Of a DNA stretch of 64,000 nucleotides, positions 6,927 to 16,077 are shown in pieces. This DNA is from Streptomyces indicus (lineage in GTDB: Bacteria; Actinomycetota; Actinomycetes; Streptomycetales; Streptomycetaceae), in contig NZ_FNFF01000003.1 in assembly GCF_900100315.1 (NCBI RefSeq), forward strand, positions 221,813 through 285,812. Reading direction: 5' to 3'. The first letter of the stretch is position 1. Each line of letters opens with the position of its first letter. The notes under the pieces are model-generated. The model was not told the DNA's origin. It did not search any database and saw only the letters and a program-made list of their open reading frames with translations. Both the position numbers and the translations under genes were made by a program.

Positions 6927-8165
6927 TTACCGCTGGTTACCCATGGGGGCGTTCATTCCGGCCTGCACGACCTCGCCGATGACGATCACGGCCGGGGGCC
7001 GGACCTCCTCGCGCTCGACGGTCTCCGCGACCGTCGCCAGGGTGGCGTCCACGCGGCGCTGGGCGGCCGTCGTGCCCTCCTGAACGAGGGCGACGGGGGT
7101 CTCCGGGGCGCGGCCGCCCGCGATCAGGGTCTCGGCGATCCTGCCGATCTTGTCGACGCCCATGAGGACGACGAGGGTGCCGGTGCCCTGCGCGAGCGCC
7201 TGCCAGTTGACCAGGGAGCGCTCGTCATCGGGGGCCACATGGCCGCTGACGACCGTGAACTCGTGGGCCACGCCCCGGTGCGTGACCGGGATGCCGGCCG
7301 CCCCGGGCACGGAGATCGAGCTGGAGATGCCGGGCACGACCGTGCAGGGGATGCCGGCCTCGGCGAGCGCGTGGGCCTCCTCCATGCCGCGGCCGAAGAC
7401 GAACGGGTCGCCGCCCTTGAGGCGGACGACGGACTTGCCGGCCTTCGCGTGCTCGATCAGCGCGTTGTTGATCGCCTCCTGCGCCATGTACCGGCCGTAC
7501 GGGATCTTCGCGGCGTCGATCACCTCGACGTGCGGCGGGAGTTCGGCGAGCAGGTCGCGCGGGCCGAGGCGGTCGGCGATGACCACGTCGGCCTCGGCGA
7601 GCAGGCGGCGGCCGCGCACCGTGATCAGGTCGGGGTCGCCGGGGCCGCCGCCGACCAGGGCGACGCCGGGGGTCTTCTCGCGCTGGTGCGGGGCGACCAG
7701 GGTGCCGTCGCGCAGGCCTTCGACGACCGCGTCGCGGATGGCGGCGGTGCGGCGGGGGTCGGGGCGGTCGGTGGTGAGGATCGCGACCGTCACGCCCTCG
7801 CTGCGCCCGGTCGCGGGAGTCCAGGCGGTGGCAGCGGAGGCGTCGTCGGAGCGTACGCACCACACACGGCGGGTCTCGGCCTCGGCGCTCGCGGCCTCGT
7901 TGGCGCCCGGGTCGCTGGTGGCGATCAGCGCGTACCAGGCGTCGGCCAGGTCGCCGTATTCGTACGGCCTGCGCACCCAGTGGATCTCGCCGGCGTCCGC
8001 CATGGCCTCGACGGAGGGGGTGGCCTCGGGCGAGACGAGGTGGATGTCCGCGCCGGCCGCGATCAGGGCCGGCAGGCGGCGCTGGGCCACCTGGCCGCCG
8101 CCGAGGACGACGACTCGGCGGCCTTCGAGGCGGAGGCCAACGGGGTACGCGGGATGTTCGGCCAT
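6927..8165 (-). CDS. cobA: Siroheme/precorrin-2 synthase: dehydrogenase + uroporphyrinogen-III methyltransferase
   Basis: A 412-residue protein with two domains. Residues 1-165 contain a nucleotide-binding fold (VVVLGGGQVAQRRLPAL at 18-34) like the precorrin-2 dehydrogenase part of CysG. Residues 167-400 form a SAM-dependent uroporphyrinogen-III C-methyltransferase with VALVGGGPGDPDLIT, VVRLKGGDPFVFGRG and VVPGISSSISVPG. Together they would make precorrin-2 and oxidise it to sirohydrochlorin, feeding siroheme and cobalamin. ATG 8165 has AGGAG about 10 nt upstream; the frame extends to 8336 but that stretch is the hairpin block. The gene lies downstream of the BluB-CobT gene, so it belongs to the corrin region. 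Confidence 0.92.
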   Translation of the reverse strand: MAEHPAYPVGLRLEGRRVVVLGGGQVAQRRLPALIAAGADIHLVSPEATPSVEAMADAGEIHWVRRPYEYGDLADAWYALIATSDPGANEAASAEAETRRVWCVRSDDASAATAWTPATGRSEGVTVAILTTDRPDPRRTAAIRDAVVEGLRDGTLVAPHQREKTPGVALVGGGPGDPDLITVRGRRLLAEADVVIADRLGPRDLLAELPPHVEVIDAAKIPYGRYMAQEAINNALIEHAKAGKSVVRLKGGDPFVFGRGMEEAHALAEAGIPCTVVPGISSSISVPGAAGIPVTHRGVAHEFTVVSGHVAPDDERSLVNWQALAQGTGTLVVLMGVDKIGRIAETLIAGGRAPETPVALVQEGTTAAQRRVDATLATVAETVEREEVRPPAVIVIGEVVQAGMNAPMGNQR

Positions 8166-8270
8166 GGCTTTGCGGCTCCTGGTGCGGAGGGCTTTCGGTG
8201 GCCGCTGCGGCTTTGGAGCGGCGCTCTGACGTGCGGTGTTGCGGTACGTGGTCAGGGTACGGCGCGGGGT

Positions 8271-8353
8271 GGGCGGGGGTTTCCTTCCCCCGCCCCGCCC
8301 CTTCCCGAAACCGGGGCTCCGCCCCGGACCCCGCATCCGACCTGCGGTCGGAT
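8271..8353. repeat. Cluster of three hairpins between cobT and cobA
   Basis: Three inverted repeats stand in a row: GGGCGGGGG (8271-8279) with 8287-8295; CCGGGGC (8311-8317) with 8321-8327; and ATCCGAC (8335-8341) with 8347-8353. This composition is typical of Streptomyces intergenic hairpin elements. It can end transcription of the upstream cobT gene and would separate it from cobA. Confidence 0.7.
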
Positions 8354-8377
8354 CTGCTCAAACGCCGCAGGGGCTGA

Positions 8378-11300
8378 TTACTTCTCCGTGACCCCAGCTG
8401 AGTCGAACGTGGCCACCTCGTGCATCGCACGCGCCGCCGACTGCACGACCGGCAGGGCGAGCAGCGCGCCCGTGCCCTCGCCGAGGCGCAGGTCGAGGTC
8501 GACCAGGGGGCGCAGGCCGAGCTTGTTGAGCGCGGCCACATGGCCGGGCTCCGCGCTGCGGTGGCCCGCGATGCACGCGGCCAGGACCTCGGGGGCGATG
8601 GCGCGGGCGACCAGGGCCGCGGCGCCGGCGCTCACGCCGTCCAGGATCACCGGCGTACGCAGCGATGCGCCGCCCAGCAACAGGCCGACGATCGCGGCGT
8701 GTTCGAGGCCGCCGATGGCCGCGAGCACCCCGATGGGGTCGGCCGGGTCGGGCTGGTGCAGCTCCAGGGCGCGCCGTACTACATCGGTCTTGCGCGCGAG
8801 CGTCTCGTCGTTGATGCCGGTGCCGCGGCCCGTCACCTCGGACGGGTCGGCGCCGGTGAACACGGAGATCAGGGCCGCGGACGCGGTGGTGTTCGCGATG
8901 CCCATCTCGCCGGTGAGGAGCGCCTTGTTACCCGCCGCGACCAGGTCGCGGGCGGTCTCGATGCCGACCTCGATAGCCGCCTTGACCTCCTCGCGGGTCA
9001 GGGCCGGGCCGGTGGTCATGTCCGCCGTACCGGCACGCACCTTGCGCGGAAGCAGGCCGGGGGTGGCGGGCAGGTCCGAGGCGACGCCCACGTCGATCAC
9101 GCAGACCTCGGCGCCGACCTGGTTCGCGAACGCGTTGCAGACCGCGCCGCCGCCCAGGAAGTTGGCCACCATCTGGCCGGTGACCTCCTGCGGCCAGGGG
9201 GTCACGCCCTGGGCGTGCACGCCGTGGTCACCCGCGAAGATCGCGACGGCCGCGGGCTCCGGAATGGGCGGCGGGCACATCCGGGACAGGCCCGCGAGCT
9301 GCGCGGAGATGATCTCCAGCATGCCCAGGGCGCCGGCCGGCTTGGTCATCCTCTTCTGCCGTTCCCACGCCTCGCCGAGCGCCTTGGCGTCCAGCGGGCG
9401 GATGTTGGCGACGGTCTCGGCAAGCAGGTCGTGCGGGTCCTCTCCGGGCAGGGCGCGTCGGCCGTACGTCTCCTCGTGCACGACCCACGACAGCGGGCGG
9501 CGCTTGGACCAGCCGGCCTGCATCAGCTCGGGCTCGGCCGGGAACTCGTCCACGTATCCGACACAGAGATACGCCACGACTTCCAGGTGCTCGGGCAGGC
9601 CGAGCGTGCGCACCATCTCGCGCTCGTCGAAGAAGCTGACCCAGCCGACGCCCAGGCCTTCGGCGCGGGCGGCGAGCCACAGGTTCTCCACGGCGAGCGC
9701 CGAGGAGTACGGGGCCATCTGCGGCTGGGTGTGCCGGCCGAGGGTGTGCCGGCCGCCGCGGGTGGGGTCGGCGGTGACGACGATGTTCACCGGGGTCTCG
9801 AGGATGGCCTCGATCTTCAGTTCCTTGAACTGCTTCGCACGGCCCTTGGGCAGCGACTTGGCGTATGCGTCGCGCTGGCGCATGGCGAGTTCGTGCATCG
9901 TGCGCCGGGTGTCGGCGGAGCGGATGACGACGAAGTCCCAGGGCTGCGAGTGGCCCACGGAGGGCGCGGTGTGCGCTGCTTCCAGGACGCGGAGCAGGAC
10001 CTCGTGCGGGATGGGGTCGCTGCGGAAGCCGTTGCGGATGTCGCGGCGCTCGCGCATCACGCGGAGCACGGCCTCGCGCTCGGCGTCGGCGTAGCCGGGG
10101 GCCGCGGGGCCGTCGGCGGTGGCGTAGGCCTCGGCCCGGTCGTCCAGGTCCGCGTTCTCGGGGGTGTCCAAGTCCTCGGCGAACTGGAGGAGTTCGGGCT
10201 CTTCCTCCTGCTCCTCCGCCGCCACCGGCTGGTCGGTGGCGGTCTCGTCGTCAGTCCCGGCGGCGGTCTCGTCAGCGGCGGGGGCGGGGGCGGCTTGGGG
10301 TGTCGCGTTGGCGGCCGCGGGCTCGGGCTCGGGCTGCGGGTCCTCTATGGGATCGGCGGCCTTGGCGGTCTCCGTGACCTGAGGGGTTTCGGTGGCCTGT
10401 GCGGTCTCGGCGAGCCCCTCGGCCGGCGTGGCTTCGGAGGCGACCGGAGCGGCTTCGGTCTCCGGGCCGGTTTCGGTCGCCGCGGCGCCTTCGGTCGTCG
10501 GAGCGGCTTCGGCGAGGGCCTCGGCCGTCGGGTCGGCCTCGGCGTCCGTACGGGCCGCTTCGGCCGCCGGCTGCGCGGAGTCGGCGTCCGGCTGCGCGGA
10601 GTCGGCGACCTGCTCGGCGTCCGCCGGCGCTGCTGCCGCCGCCGGGTCCACGGGCGTGGCCTCTTCGGAGAGGGCCGGCTCCGCGGACTCCGCCACGACA
10701 GGCTCGGGCCCGGCGACGGTCCCGGCTTCGGGCTGCTCCGCCACAGGAGCCTCCGGCGCGCCCAGGTGCTGCGGCTCGCCCTCGCGGGGAGCCGGTACGG
10801 AGAGCGCGGCCTCGGCCTCGGCGGCCGTGCCCTGCTGAGCGGATACGGCGGTCTCCTGCACGGGCACGCCCGGCATCTGCGTCTGCGCCTGTTCGGGGGT
10901 GCCACCCTCCTGCACCGGTACGGCGGACGCCTGGGCCAGGACCCCGGCTTCCTGCATCACAGCGGCCTGATCCTGCACAGCAGCGGCCGCGTGCGCCTGA
11001 GCCGAGGCGACCTGCTCCTGGCCCGCGGTCACCGCGCCCTCGCCCTGCATCGCCGACGCCTCGCCCGGTACGCCCGGCTCCTGCGGCAGCCGCAGCGGCT
11101 GCGGCGGGGTCGGGGCGAGGTGCGGCGTGGACGGCACGACACCGTCGACGGGGACGAACTCGCCGATGGGGCCCGGGTCCTGAGGGTTCAGGCCGGCGGG
11201 CACTGCGGCGCCGGCCTCGCCACCCTGGAGCTGCTCCGCGGAGGCCGCGGGCATCGGGATGGGAGCGGCCGGCGTGTGCGGCTCACCGCCGTGTGCGCCC

Positions 11301-12487
11301 GCGTCCGCCGGTACGGGAGCACCGCCGGACGCCTCGGCGCCTTCCGGTGCCCCGCTGCCTGCGGAAACAGCGGCACCCGCCGACTGCATCGGACCGAGGT
11401 GGAGCTGCGGACCCGCGGCGGCGTGGAAGCCCTCGCCGGGCACGGGAGCGACCGGGCCCTGCGCGGGCTCGCCGCCGTGGGCCGCGTACTGCGCCGCGGC
11501 CTCGGAGAACGCGGCGCCCGGCAGCGCCGAAGCCGCACCGGCGTGCGCGGGCACGCCGAGCAGAGCGGCGCCCTGCGGGGCAGGGACCACGGGGAAGCCG
11601 GCCGCCTCCTGGGCGGCGCGGAAGGCCTCGGCGTCGGGGGCCGCCGGAGTGGCACCGGCGGGCCGGGCCTGCGGAACGACCGTTTCTGCGCCCTGCGCCT
11701 GCGGGGCCTGCGGCCAGGGGGTCGCGGCCTGGGCCGGGATCTCGCCGAGCTGCGGTCCGGGGAGGCCGGCGGCCGCGTCGGCCTGAGCGCCGGCACCCTG
11801 CGCCCCGGCCGGCGCGGAGGCACCGGCATCGCGCGGAATGTCGAGGTACTCGGGCCCCGTGGTCGGCGGGCCGGAACGGCGCATCGGCGCCGGGTTCGCG
11901 GGCGTGCCGGCCGGACCGCGGTCGGCCAGGGAGCGCACCGGGCTGGGCGTCGCCGGAGCGGACGGCGGGCCCATGTGCAGCGGGCGCCGGGCCGGCGTCT
12001 CCTTCGCGGCGGGCGTCTCCTGGGCGGCAGGCGTACGCGCCCCGCCGAGGTCGACGAAACCGCTGTCCCGTCCGGCGGCCTCATGCGCACCGGGGTCCTG
12101 CGTGGGCGCCGCGGGATCGGCGGGCGCGGACGGTTCGTAGCCGTGGTCGGCGGGCCCGGCCTGCGCATAGCCCTGGTCGGCGGGGACGAACCCCTGCTGG
12201 GCGCCGTGCGGCACCTGGGCCTGCGGCACCTGCGCCTGCGGCATCTGGGCCTGCGGCGTCCCGTATGTCTGAGCGCCCGGCGTCTCGTAGCCCTCCGGGG
12301 CGAAGGCCTGGCGGTCCTCCGTCCAGGCGCCCTGCGCGCCGGGCATGAGGAGCAGGTCGTCGTCCTCCGTGCCGGTGGCCGAGGGATCGTGGAAGGTGTG
12401 CGCATCCGGGGCGGGAACCCCCGGCCTGCCCACCGTGCCCGCGTCCTGAGGCAGTCCCTCGCCCGGGACCTGGCCGGTGTCGGTCAT
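8378..12487 (-). CDS. cobT: Giant disordered region + BluB-like + CobT fusion protein
   Basis: A 1369-residue protein in three parts. Residues 1 to about 795 are low-complexity (Ala, Pro, Gln, Glu), including a PQAQMPQAQVPQAQ repeat and an acidic Ala/Glu/Thr-rich portion. Residues about 800-1020 are a nitroreductase-fold domain close to BluB (RRDIRNGF, PSVGHSQPWDFVVI, GVGWVSFFDE), which makes 5,6-dimethylbenzimidazole from FMN. Residues about 1025-1365 are CobT (KPAGALGMLE, GDHGV, GMGIANTT-like GEMGIANTT, catalytic Glu in LGEGTGA), which joins that base to phosphoribose from nicotinate mononucleotide. The fusion couples synthesis and activation of the lower cobalamin ligand. ATG 12487 is preceded by GAGGGG at 6 nt. 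The frame to 12823 was rejected as lacking a binding site. The BluB assignment versus a general nitroreductase is inferred from context and motifs. Confidence 0.9.
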   Translation of the reverse strand: MTDTGQVPGEGLPQDAGTVGRPGVPAPDAHTFHDPSATGTEDDDLLLMPGAQGAWTEDRQAFAPEGYETPGAQTYGTPQAQMPQAQVPQAQVPHGAQQGFVPADQGYAQAGPADHGYEPSAPADPAAPTQDPGAHEAAGRDSGFVDLGGARTPAAQETPAAKETPARRPLHMGPPSAPATPSPVRSLADRGPAGTPANPAPMRRSGPPTTGPEYLDIPRDAGASAPAGAQGAGAQADAAAGLPGPQLGEIPAQAATPWPQAPQAQGAETVVPQARPAGATPAAPDAEAFRAAQEAAGFPVVPAPQGAALLGVPAHAGAASALPGAAFSEAAAQYAAHGGEPAQGPVAPVPGEGFHAAAGPQLHLGPMQSAGAAVSAGSGAPEGAEASGGAPVPADAGAHGGEPHTPAAPIPMPAASAEQLQGGEAGAAVPAGLNPQDPGPIGEFVPVDGVVPSTPHLAPTPPQPLRLPQEPGVPGEASAMQGEGAVTAGQEQVASAQAHAAAAVQDQAAVMQEAGVLAQASAVPVQEGGTPEQAQTQMPGVPVQETAVSAQQGTAAEAEAALSVPAPREGEPQHLGAPEAPVAEQPEAGTVAGPEPVVAESAEPALSEEATPVDPAAAAAPADAEQVADSAQPDADSAQPAAEAARTDAEADPTAEALAEAAPTTEGAAATETGPETEAAPVASEATPAEGLAETAQATETPQVTETAKAADPIEDPQPEPEPAAANATPQAAPAPAADETAAGTDDETATDQPVAAEEQEEEPELLQFAEDLDTPENADLDDRAEAYATADGPAAPGYADAEREAVLRVMRERRDIRNGFRSDPIPHEVLLRVLEAAHTAPSVGHSQPWDFVVIRSADTRRTMHELAMRQRDAYAKSLPKGRAKQFKELKIEAILETPVNIVVTADPTRGGRHTLGRHTQPQMAPYSSALAVENLWLAARAEGLGVGWVSFFDEREMVRTLGLPEHLEVVAYLCVGYVDEFPAEPELMQAGWSKRRPLSWVVHEETYGRRALPGEDPHDLLAETVANIRPLDAKALGEAWERQKRMTKPAGALGMLEIISAQLAGLSRMCPPPIPEPAAVAIFAGDHGVHAQGVTPWPQEVTGQMVANFLGGGAVCNAFANQVGAEVCVIDVGVASDLPATPGLLPRKVRAGTADMTTGPALTREEVKAAIEVGIETARDLVAAGNKALLTGEMGIANTTASAALISVFTGADPSEVTGRGTGINDETLARKTDVVRRALELHQPDPADPIGVLAAIGGLEHAAIVGLLLGGASLRTPVILDGVSAGAAALVARAIAPEVLAACIAGHRSAEPGHVAALNKLGLRPLVDLDLRLGEGTGALLALPVVQSAARAMHEVATFDSAGVTEK

Positions 12488-12784
12488 GCGTACCCCTCGC
12501 CCATCGGTCGTACTTCTCCTTCGGCCGGCTGCCCGGGCGGTGTACCACCCGCCCGCCCGTGTACAAGAACGAGCGTGCGCGCCGCGCGGCACGTACGACT
12601 CGTCGACAAAGCGCCAAAGGCATCGGCGCCCAAGGCATTGTCGCGGCCGGACCACCGTCGTGACGAGTAGATCCACCACAGCCCGCTGTGGACTGCGCCA
12701 CGTCGCGCGTCCTCCGGTCCTGCCGTACCACACACACCCCAAAACGGGCGCGCTTTCCGGACATTGACGTGTGAAACGACCAAC

Positions 12785-12838
12785 CCTGTCCAGGGACAGG
12801 ACCGCAGTCCGGGAGCAGTACAACGATCGGCCAGCCTA
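12785..12838 (-). promoter_or_regulatory. Candidate promoter and palindrome upstream of cobT
   Basis: In the 536-bp gap between cobL and cobT, the minus strand carries a TAGGCT -10-like hexamer (12833-12838). Some 33 bp downstream is the palindrome CCTGTCC-AG-GGACAGG (12785-12800). They lie about 300-350 nt before the cobT ATG. No B12-box or other recognisable part of a cobalamin riboswitch was seen in this gap, and no other gene was found in it. Confidence 0.35.
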
Positions 12839-13023
12839 CCGCGAGCGGCGGCGCACCAAGGTCGCGGGGCGGTTTTACGGCACCTCCTGAGCGGGCCTGA
12901 CCGGCCGTGCTCCAGGAATCGACGGATCTGTGAACCGGCCATGCACCCGGCGGACGACCGACCGTGCACCATCAGCGGAGCACATGTGCCGGCTCCGGCG
13001 GGCGAAGAGCCGGAAAACGACCC

Positions 13024-14232
13024 TCAATCCGCGTTTCTGCTTGACCGTTCGGCGGAGAGGACGAAGGCCACCACGCGCTCCAGTTCGCCCCAGGCGCGGG
13101 TGTCGAGTTCGACGGACTGCAGGAGCGAGCACTCGACCGCGTAACCGTGCTCCATCAGGTCGCGGCCGATGAGTTCGGCCTCGTCGCGGGTGGCGGCGTG
13201 CGTGACGATGCGCTCGGGCCTGCGGTCGGCGACGGCGGAGACCACCGCGGCTCCCCCGCCGCCCACCCGTACGACGTCGGGCTCGGGCAGGTCTTCGAGT
13301 ACGTGGGGTGCGGTGCCGTGGACGACTTGGAGCTGGACGCCGAAGCGGCGGGCGACGGCGGTGGCGCGGGCGCAGGCGTCCGCGTCGCGGTCGACGGCGA
13401 TGACCGCGGCGCCGAACCGGGCGGCCTCGGCCGCGAAGGCCCCGGCGCCGCTGCCGATGTCCCAGACGAGGTCGCCGACGCGAGGTCCGAGGCGGGCGAG
13501 CTGGGCCGCGCGGACCCGGTCGTTCTCGCCCTCGCCGAGGCCGCCGCCGAACACGGACGCGGGCAGCGCCCAGCCGCGTGCGGCGCCGGACGGGTCGCGT
13601 CCCGCGATCCAGCCGGTGTCGGCGGTGACCGGTCCGCCGATGACGATCACGACGTTGGGGTCGCGCCAGGTGTGGTCGGCGGCCTTGTCGGAGGTGACGA
13701 TCGAGACCTGCTCGCGGGAGGTGCCGAGCTCCTCGCAGATCACGAAGGTGCGCTGCACCGGGCCGAGCAGCAGGCCGAGTTCGGCGGGTCCGGCGCCGGG
13801 TGAGGTGAGGACCGCGACTTTCGTGTGGGCGCGGCAGACGTTGACCGCGCGGCGCAGGGTGCGGCGGTGGGCGACGACGACCTGGGCGTCGTCCCAGGGC
13901 ATCCCGGCGCGCGCGAAGGCCTGGGCGACCGAGGAGACGGCGGGCACGACTTCGACCTCGAGGCCGAACTCGGGGGCGCGCAGGGTCCGTACGACACCGA
14001 AGAACCCCGGGTCGCCGTCCGCGAGCACCACGGCCGTGCCCCGGTGCTGGGCGATCCGCCGGGCGGCGAGCGAGACGCTGCCGAGCCGGATCCGCTCGGC
14101 GCCCGCGGGCACCTCGGGCAGGGCGAGATGGTGGGCGGCGCCGGCCACGAGGGTGGCGGCGCCGAGCGCGGAGCGTGCCGCGTCGGTCAGCGGGGAGCCG
14201 TCCCAGCCGATCACCGTGACGCGGTCGGCCAT
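13024..14232 (-). CDS. cobL: Precorrin-6Y C5,15-methyltransferase (decarboxylating)
   Basis: A 402-residue bifunctional corrin enzyme. The N-terminal half (1-200) is a tetrapyrrole methylase: VTVIGWDGSPLT, LADGDPGFFGVVRTL and VVPAVSSVAQAFARAGMPWDDA. The C-terminal half (about 240-395) is a class I SAM-methyltransferase with DLVWDIGSGAGAFAAEAA and VIAVDRDADAC. In the aerobic-type pathway CobL methylates C5 and C15 and decarboxylates the acetate side chain of precorrin-6B. Length and domain order match CobL, not separate CbiE/CbiT. Start ATG 14232. It is transcribed toward cobT with a 536-bp gap, so probably a separate unit. Confidence 0.93.
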   Translation of the reverse strand: MADRVTVIGWDGSPLTDAARSALGAATLVAGAAHHLALPEVPAGAERIRLGSVSLAARRIAQHRGTAVVLADGDPGFFGVVRTLRAPEFGLEVEVVPAVSSVAQAFARAGMPWDDAQVVVAHRRTLRRAVNVCRAHTKVAVLTSPGAGPAELGLLLGPVQRTFVICEELGTSREQVSIVTSDKAADHTWRDPNVVIVIGGPVTADTGWIAGRDPSGAARGWALPASVFGGGLGEGENDRVRAAQLARLGPRVGDLVWDIGSGAGAFAAEAARFGAAVIAVDRDADACARATAVARRFGVQLQVVHGTAPHVLEDLPEPDVVRVGGGGAAVVSAVADRRPERIVTHAATRDEAELIGRDLMEHGYAVECSLLQSVELDTRAWGELERVVAFVLSAERSSRNAD

Positions 14233-14351
14233 GGTCGTCAGTCTCCTGCGGTACTCGGGGATCGTCGAGGCACCGGTGAGCGTACCTGGTGGGCGGGGTG
14301 ACGGCGCTCCGGGCGGGCCGCGTCAGCGCAGCGCGGGGTCCGGGTCCGGCG

Positions 14352-14999
14352 TCAGTTCCACTCCGAGTACGCCGAGTACCCGGACGCCTCGGCGAGCTGG
14401 TCGGTCACGCCGTCGAGGTCCTCGGGCAGCAGGCTCCAGACGATGTAGTCGGTGCGGAAGTCGCTCCACGTCCCGTCCTCGCCCCGCGTACGCGCTATGC
14501 ACGCGCCCCGCAGCACGCCCTCGCTGATGCAGCCGATCTTCTGGGCCACCTGTTGGGAGGCGGTGTTGTCGGCGGCCGTGCGCAGTTCGATCCGCTCCAT
14601 GCCCTGGTCGCGGAAGAGCCACTGCGCGGTGGCGAGCGAGGCCTCGGCGGCATAGCCCTCGCCGCGGGCCCAGGGGGCGATGATGTACGACATCTCGGTG
14701 GAGCGGACCCGCCAGTTGGTCTTGGCGAGCTGGACGATGCCGACGAGGCGCTGGGTGAGGAACTCGGTGACGGCGAGGTCGATTCCGCGGCCCGCCTCGC
14801 GCTCGGCGGGCGCGTACTCGCGGATCCACTTGCGGGCGTCGGCCTCGGCGTACGGCTGCGGCACCGCCGTCCACGCCCCGACCATCTCGTCGTTCATCAT
14901 CTCGGCGAGACCGGGGGCGTCGGCGTCCTCGAGCGTGCGCAGCACGAGGCGCTCCGTGCTGATGGAGATGTCGGGGAACATCGGGTGAGCCGTGGTCAT
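14352..14999 (-). CDS. GNAT-family N-acetyltransferase (RimJ/RimL type)
   Basis: A 215-residue acetyl-CoA-dependent transferase. It begins ISTERLVLRTLEDADAPGL, the classic RimJ-like start, and has the acetyl-CoA loop in APWARGEGYAAEA (about 105-117) and the end segment ERIELRTAADNTASQQVAQKIG. Such enzymes acetylate protein N-termini or small amines; the substrate is not evident. ATG 14999 follows GGAGCGGCGCG. It ends 119 bp before cobL begins and may be unrelated to corrin synthesis. Confidence 0.85.
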   Translation of the reverse strand: MTTAHPMFPDISISTERLVLRTLEDADAPGLAEMMNDEMVGAWTAVPQPYAEADARKWIREYAPAEREAGRGIDLAVTEFLTQRLVGIVQLAKTNWRVRSTEMSYIIAPWARGEGYAAEASLATAQWLFRDQGMERIELRTAADNTASQQVAQKIGCISEGVLRGACIARTRGEDGTWSDFRTDYIVWSLLPEDLDGVTDQLAEASGYSAYSEWN

Positions 15000-15097
15000 C
15001 GCGCCGCTCCGTCACTACAGGCTGCTGAAGTGTTCAGCATCAGGCCAATCAAGCCGCTGAAGAGCCCAGCATGCAGCATCGGAGCGGATAACTGCAC

Positions 15098-15132
15098 CAC
15101 AGGGCCCGCACCTTGAGGGTGCGGGCCCTGTG
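15098..15132 (-). terminator. Hairpin terminator between metQ and the acetyltransferase gene
   Basis: A perfect 15-bp inverted repeat, CACAGGGCCCGCACC (15098-15112) with 15118-15132, and a 5-nt loop. It lies 45 bp beyond the metQ stop and ends the metNIQ operon. Confidence 0.85.
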
Positions 15133-15175
15133 ATAGGGAGCCGATGAACCGTCAGGAACCGTGCCCCGGACGGAC

Positions 15176-16006
15176 TCAGAACGCGGGTTCGACAGCCCCG
15201 TCGAACTTGTCGTCGATGTACTTGCGGACCTCTTCGGAGTTGAGGAGCTTCGCGAGCTTCTTGACGCGCGGGTCGTTCTCCTGGCCCTTCTTGACGACCA
15301 GGCCGTTCGCGTACGGGTTGCCCTTGGCCGTCTCGCTGACGAGCGCGTCCTTCTTCGGGCTGAGGCCGGCCTCCACGGCGTAGTTACCGTTGATCACCGC
15401 GGCGTCGACGTCACCGAGCGAGCGCGGCAGCTGGGCGGCTTCGATCTCCTTGAACTTGAGGTTCTTGGGGTTCTCGGCGATGTCCGCGGGGGTCGCGTCC
15501 AGACCGGCGTCGGCCTTCAGCTTGATGATGCCGTTGGCGTCGAGCAGCTTGAGCGCGCGGCCCTCGTTGGTGGTGTCGTTGGGCAGCGCGACGGTCGCAC
15601 CGTTCGCCAGCTCGTCCGCCTTCTTCGCCTTCTTCGAGTAGAGGCCGAGCGGCTCCAGGTGGACGTCGTTCACCCAGACCAGGTCGGTGCCGTTCTTCTT
15701 GTTGAAGTCGTCGAGGTACGGCTTGTGCTGGAAGAAGTTGGCGCCGACGGAGCCGTCCTGGGTCGCGGTGTTCGGCTGGACGTAGTCCGTGAACTCCTTG
15801 ACCTCCAGGTCGAGGCCTTCCTTCTTCGCCAGCTTGTCCTTGACGTAGGTGAGGATGTCGGCGTGCGGGGTCGGGCTCGCGGCGACGATCAGCGGGCCGT
15901 CGGCGTTCGCCGAGCCCGATCCGTTCTCGGAGCCGCAGGCCGCGAGGCCGAGGGTGAGGCCTCCGGTGGCGAGGACAGCAGCGGTGATCTTGGCAGTGTT
16001 ACGCAC
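15176..16006 (-). CDS. metQ: Methionine ABC transporter substrate-binding lipoprotein
   Basis: A 276-residue MetQ/NlpA-family protein. The signal peptide ends in a lipobox LTLGLAACGS (cleavage before Cys at about 25), so it is lipid-anchored outside the membrane. The mature part has PLIVAASPTPHADIL, VGANFFQHKPYLDDFN and ALPNDTTNEGRALKLL, the conserved pattern of methionine-binding NlpA proteins. GTG 16006 is preceded by GGAGAAAGG at 8 nt; the longer frame to 16252 runs into metI. It is the last gene of metN-metI-metQ, 71 bp after metI, and would deliver L- or D-methionine to the permease. Confidence 0.93.
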   Translation of the reverse strand: MRNTAKITAAVLATGGLTLGLAACGSENGSGSANADGPLIVAASPTPHADILTYVKDKLAKKEGLDLEVKEFTDYVQPNTATQDGSVGANFFQHKPYLDDFNKKNGTDLVWVNDVHLEPLGLYSKKAKKADELANGATVALPNDTTNEGRALKLLDANGIIKLKADAGLDATPADIAENPKNLKFKEIEAAQLPRSLGDVDAAVINGNYAVEAGLSPKKDALVSETAKGNPYANGLVVKKGQENDPRVKKLAKLLNSEEVRKYIDDKFDGAVEPAF

Positions 16007-16077
16007 GAAAAGTGCCTTTCTCCAATGGGTGGTGCGACCCGGCGCGATGGGCCGGGGGCATTGCTGTGAGGGGAAGT

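Noticed and set aside
8420..12670. Very long plus-strand frame opposite cobT
   Set aside because: It mirrors the GC-rich low-complexity cobT gene; its translation is Gly/Arg-rich with no domain, while the minus strand carries clear BluB and CobT motifs.
12488..13023. Cobalamin riboswitch upstream of cobT
   Set aside because: The region was read on the minus strand for a B12-box and the usual conserved core; none was recognisable. Only a -10-like hexamer and a palindrome were found.
12764..13144. Open frame on the plus strand between cobT and cobL
   Set aside because: It overlaps the end of cobL, lacks a ribosome binding site and has Ser/Arg/Pro-rich composition without family likeness.
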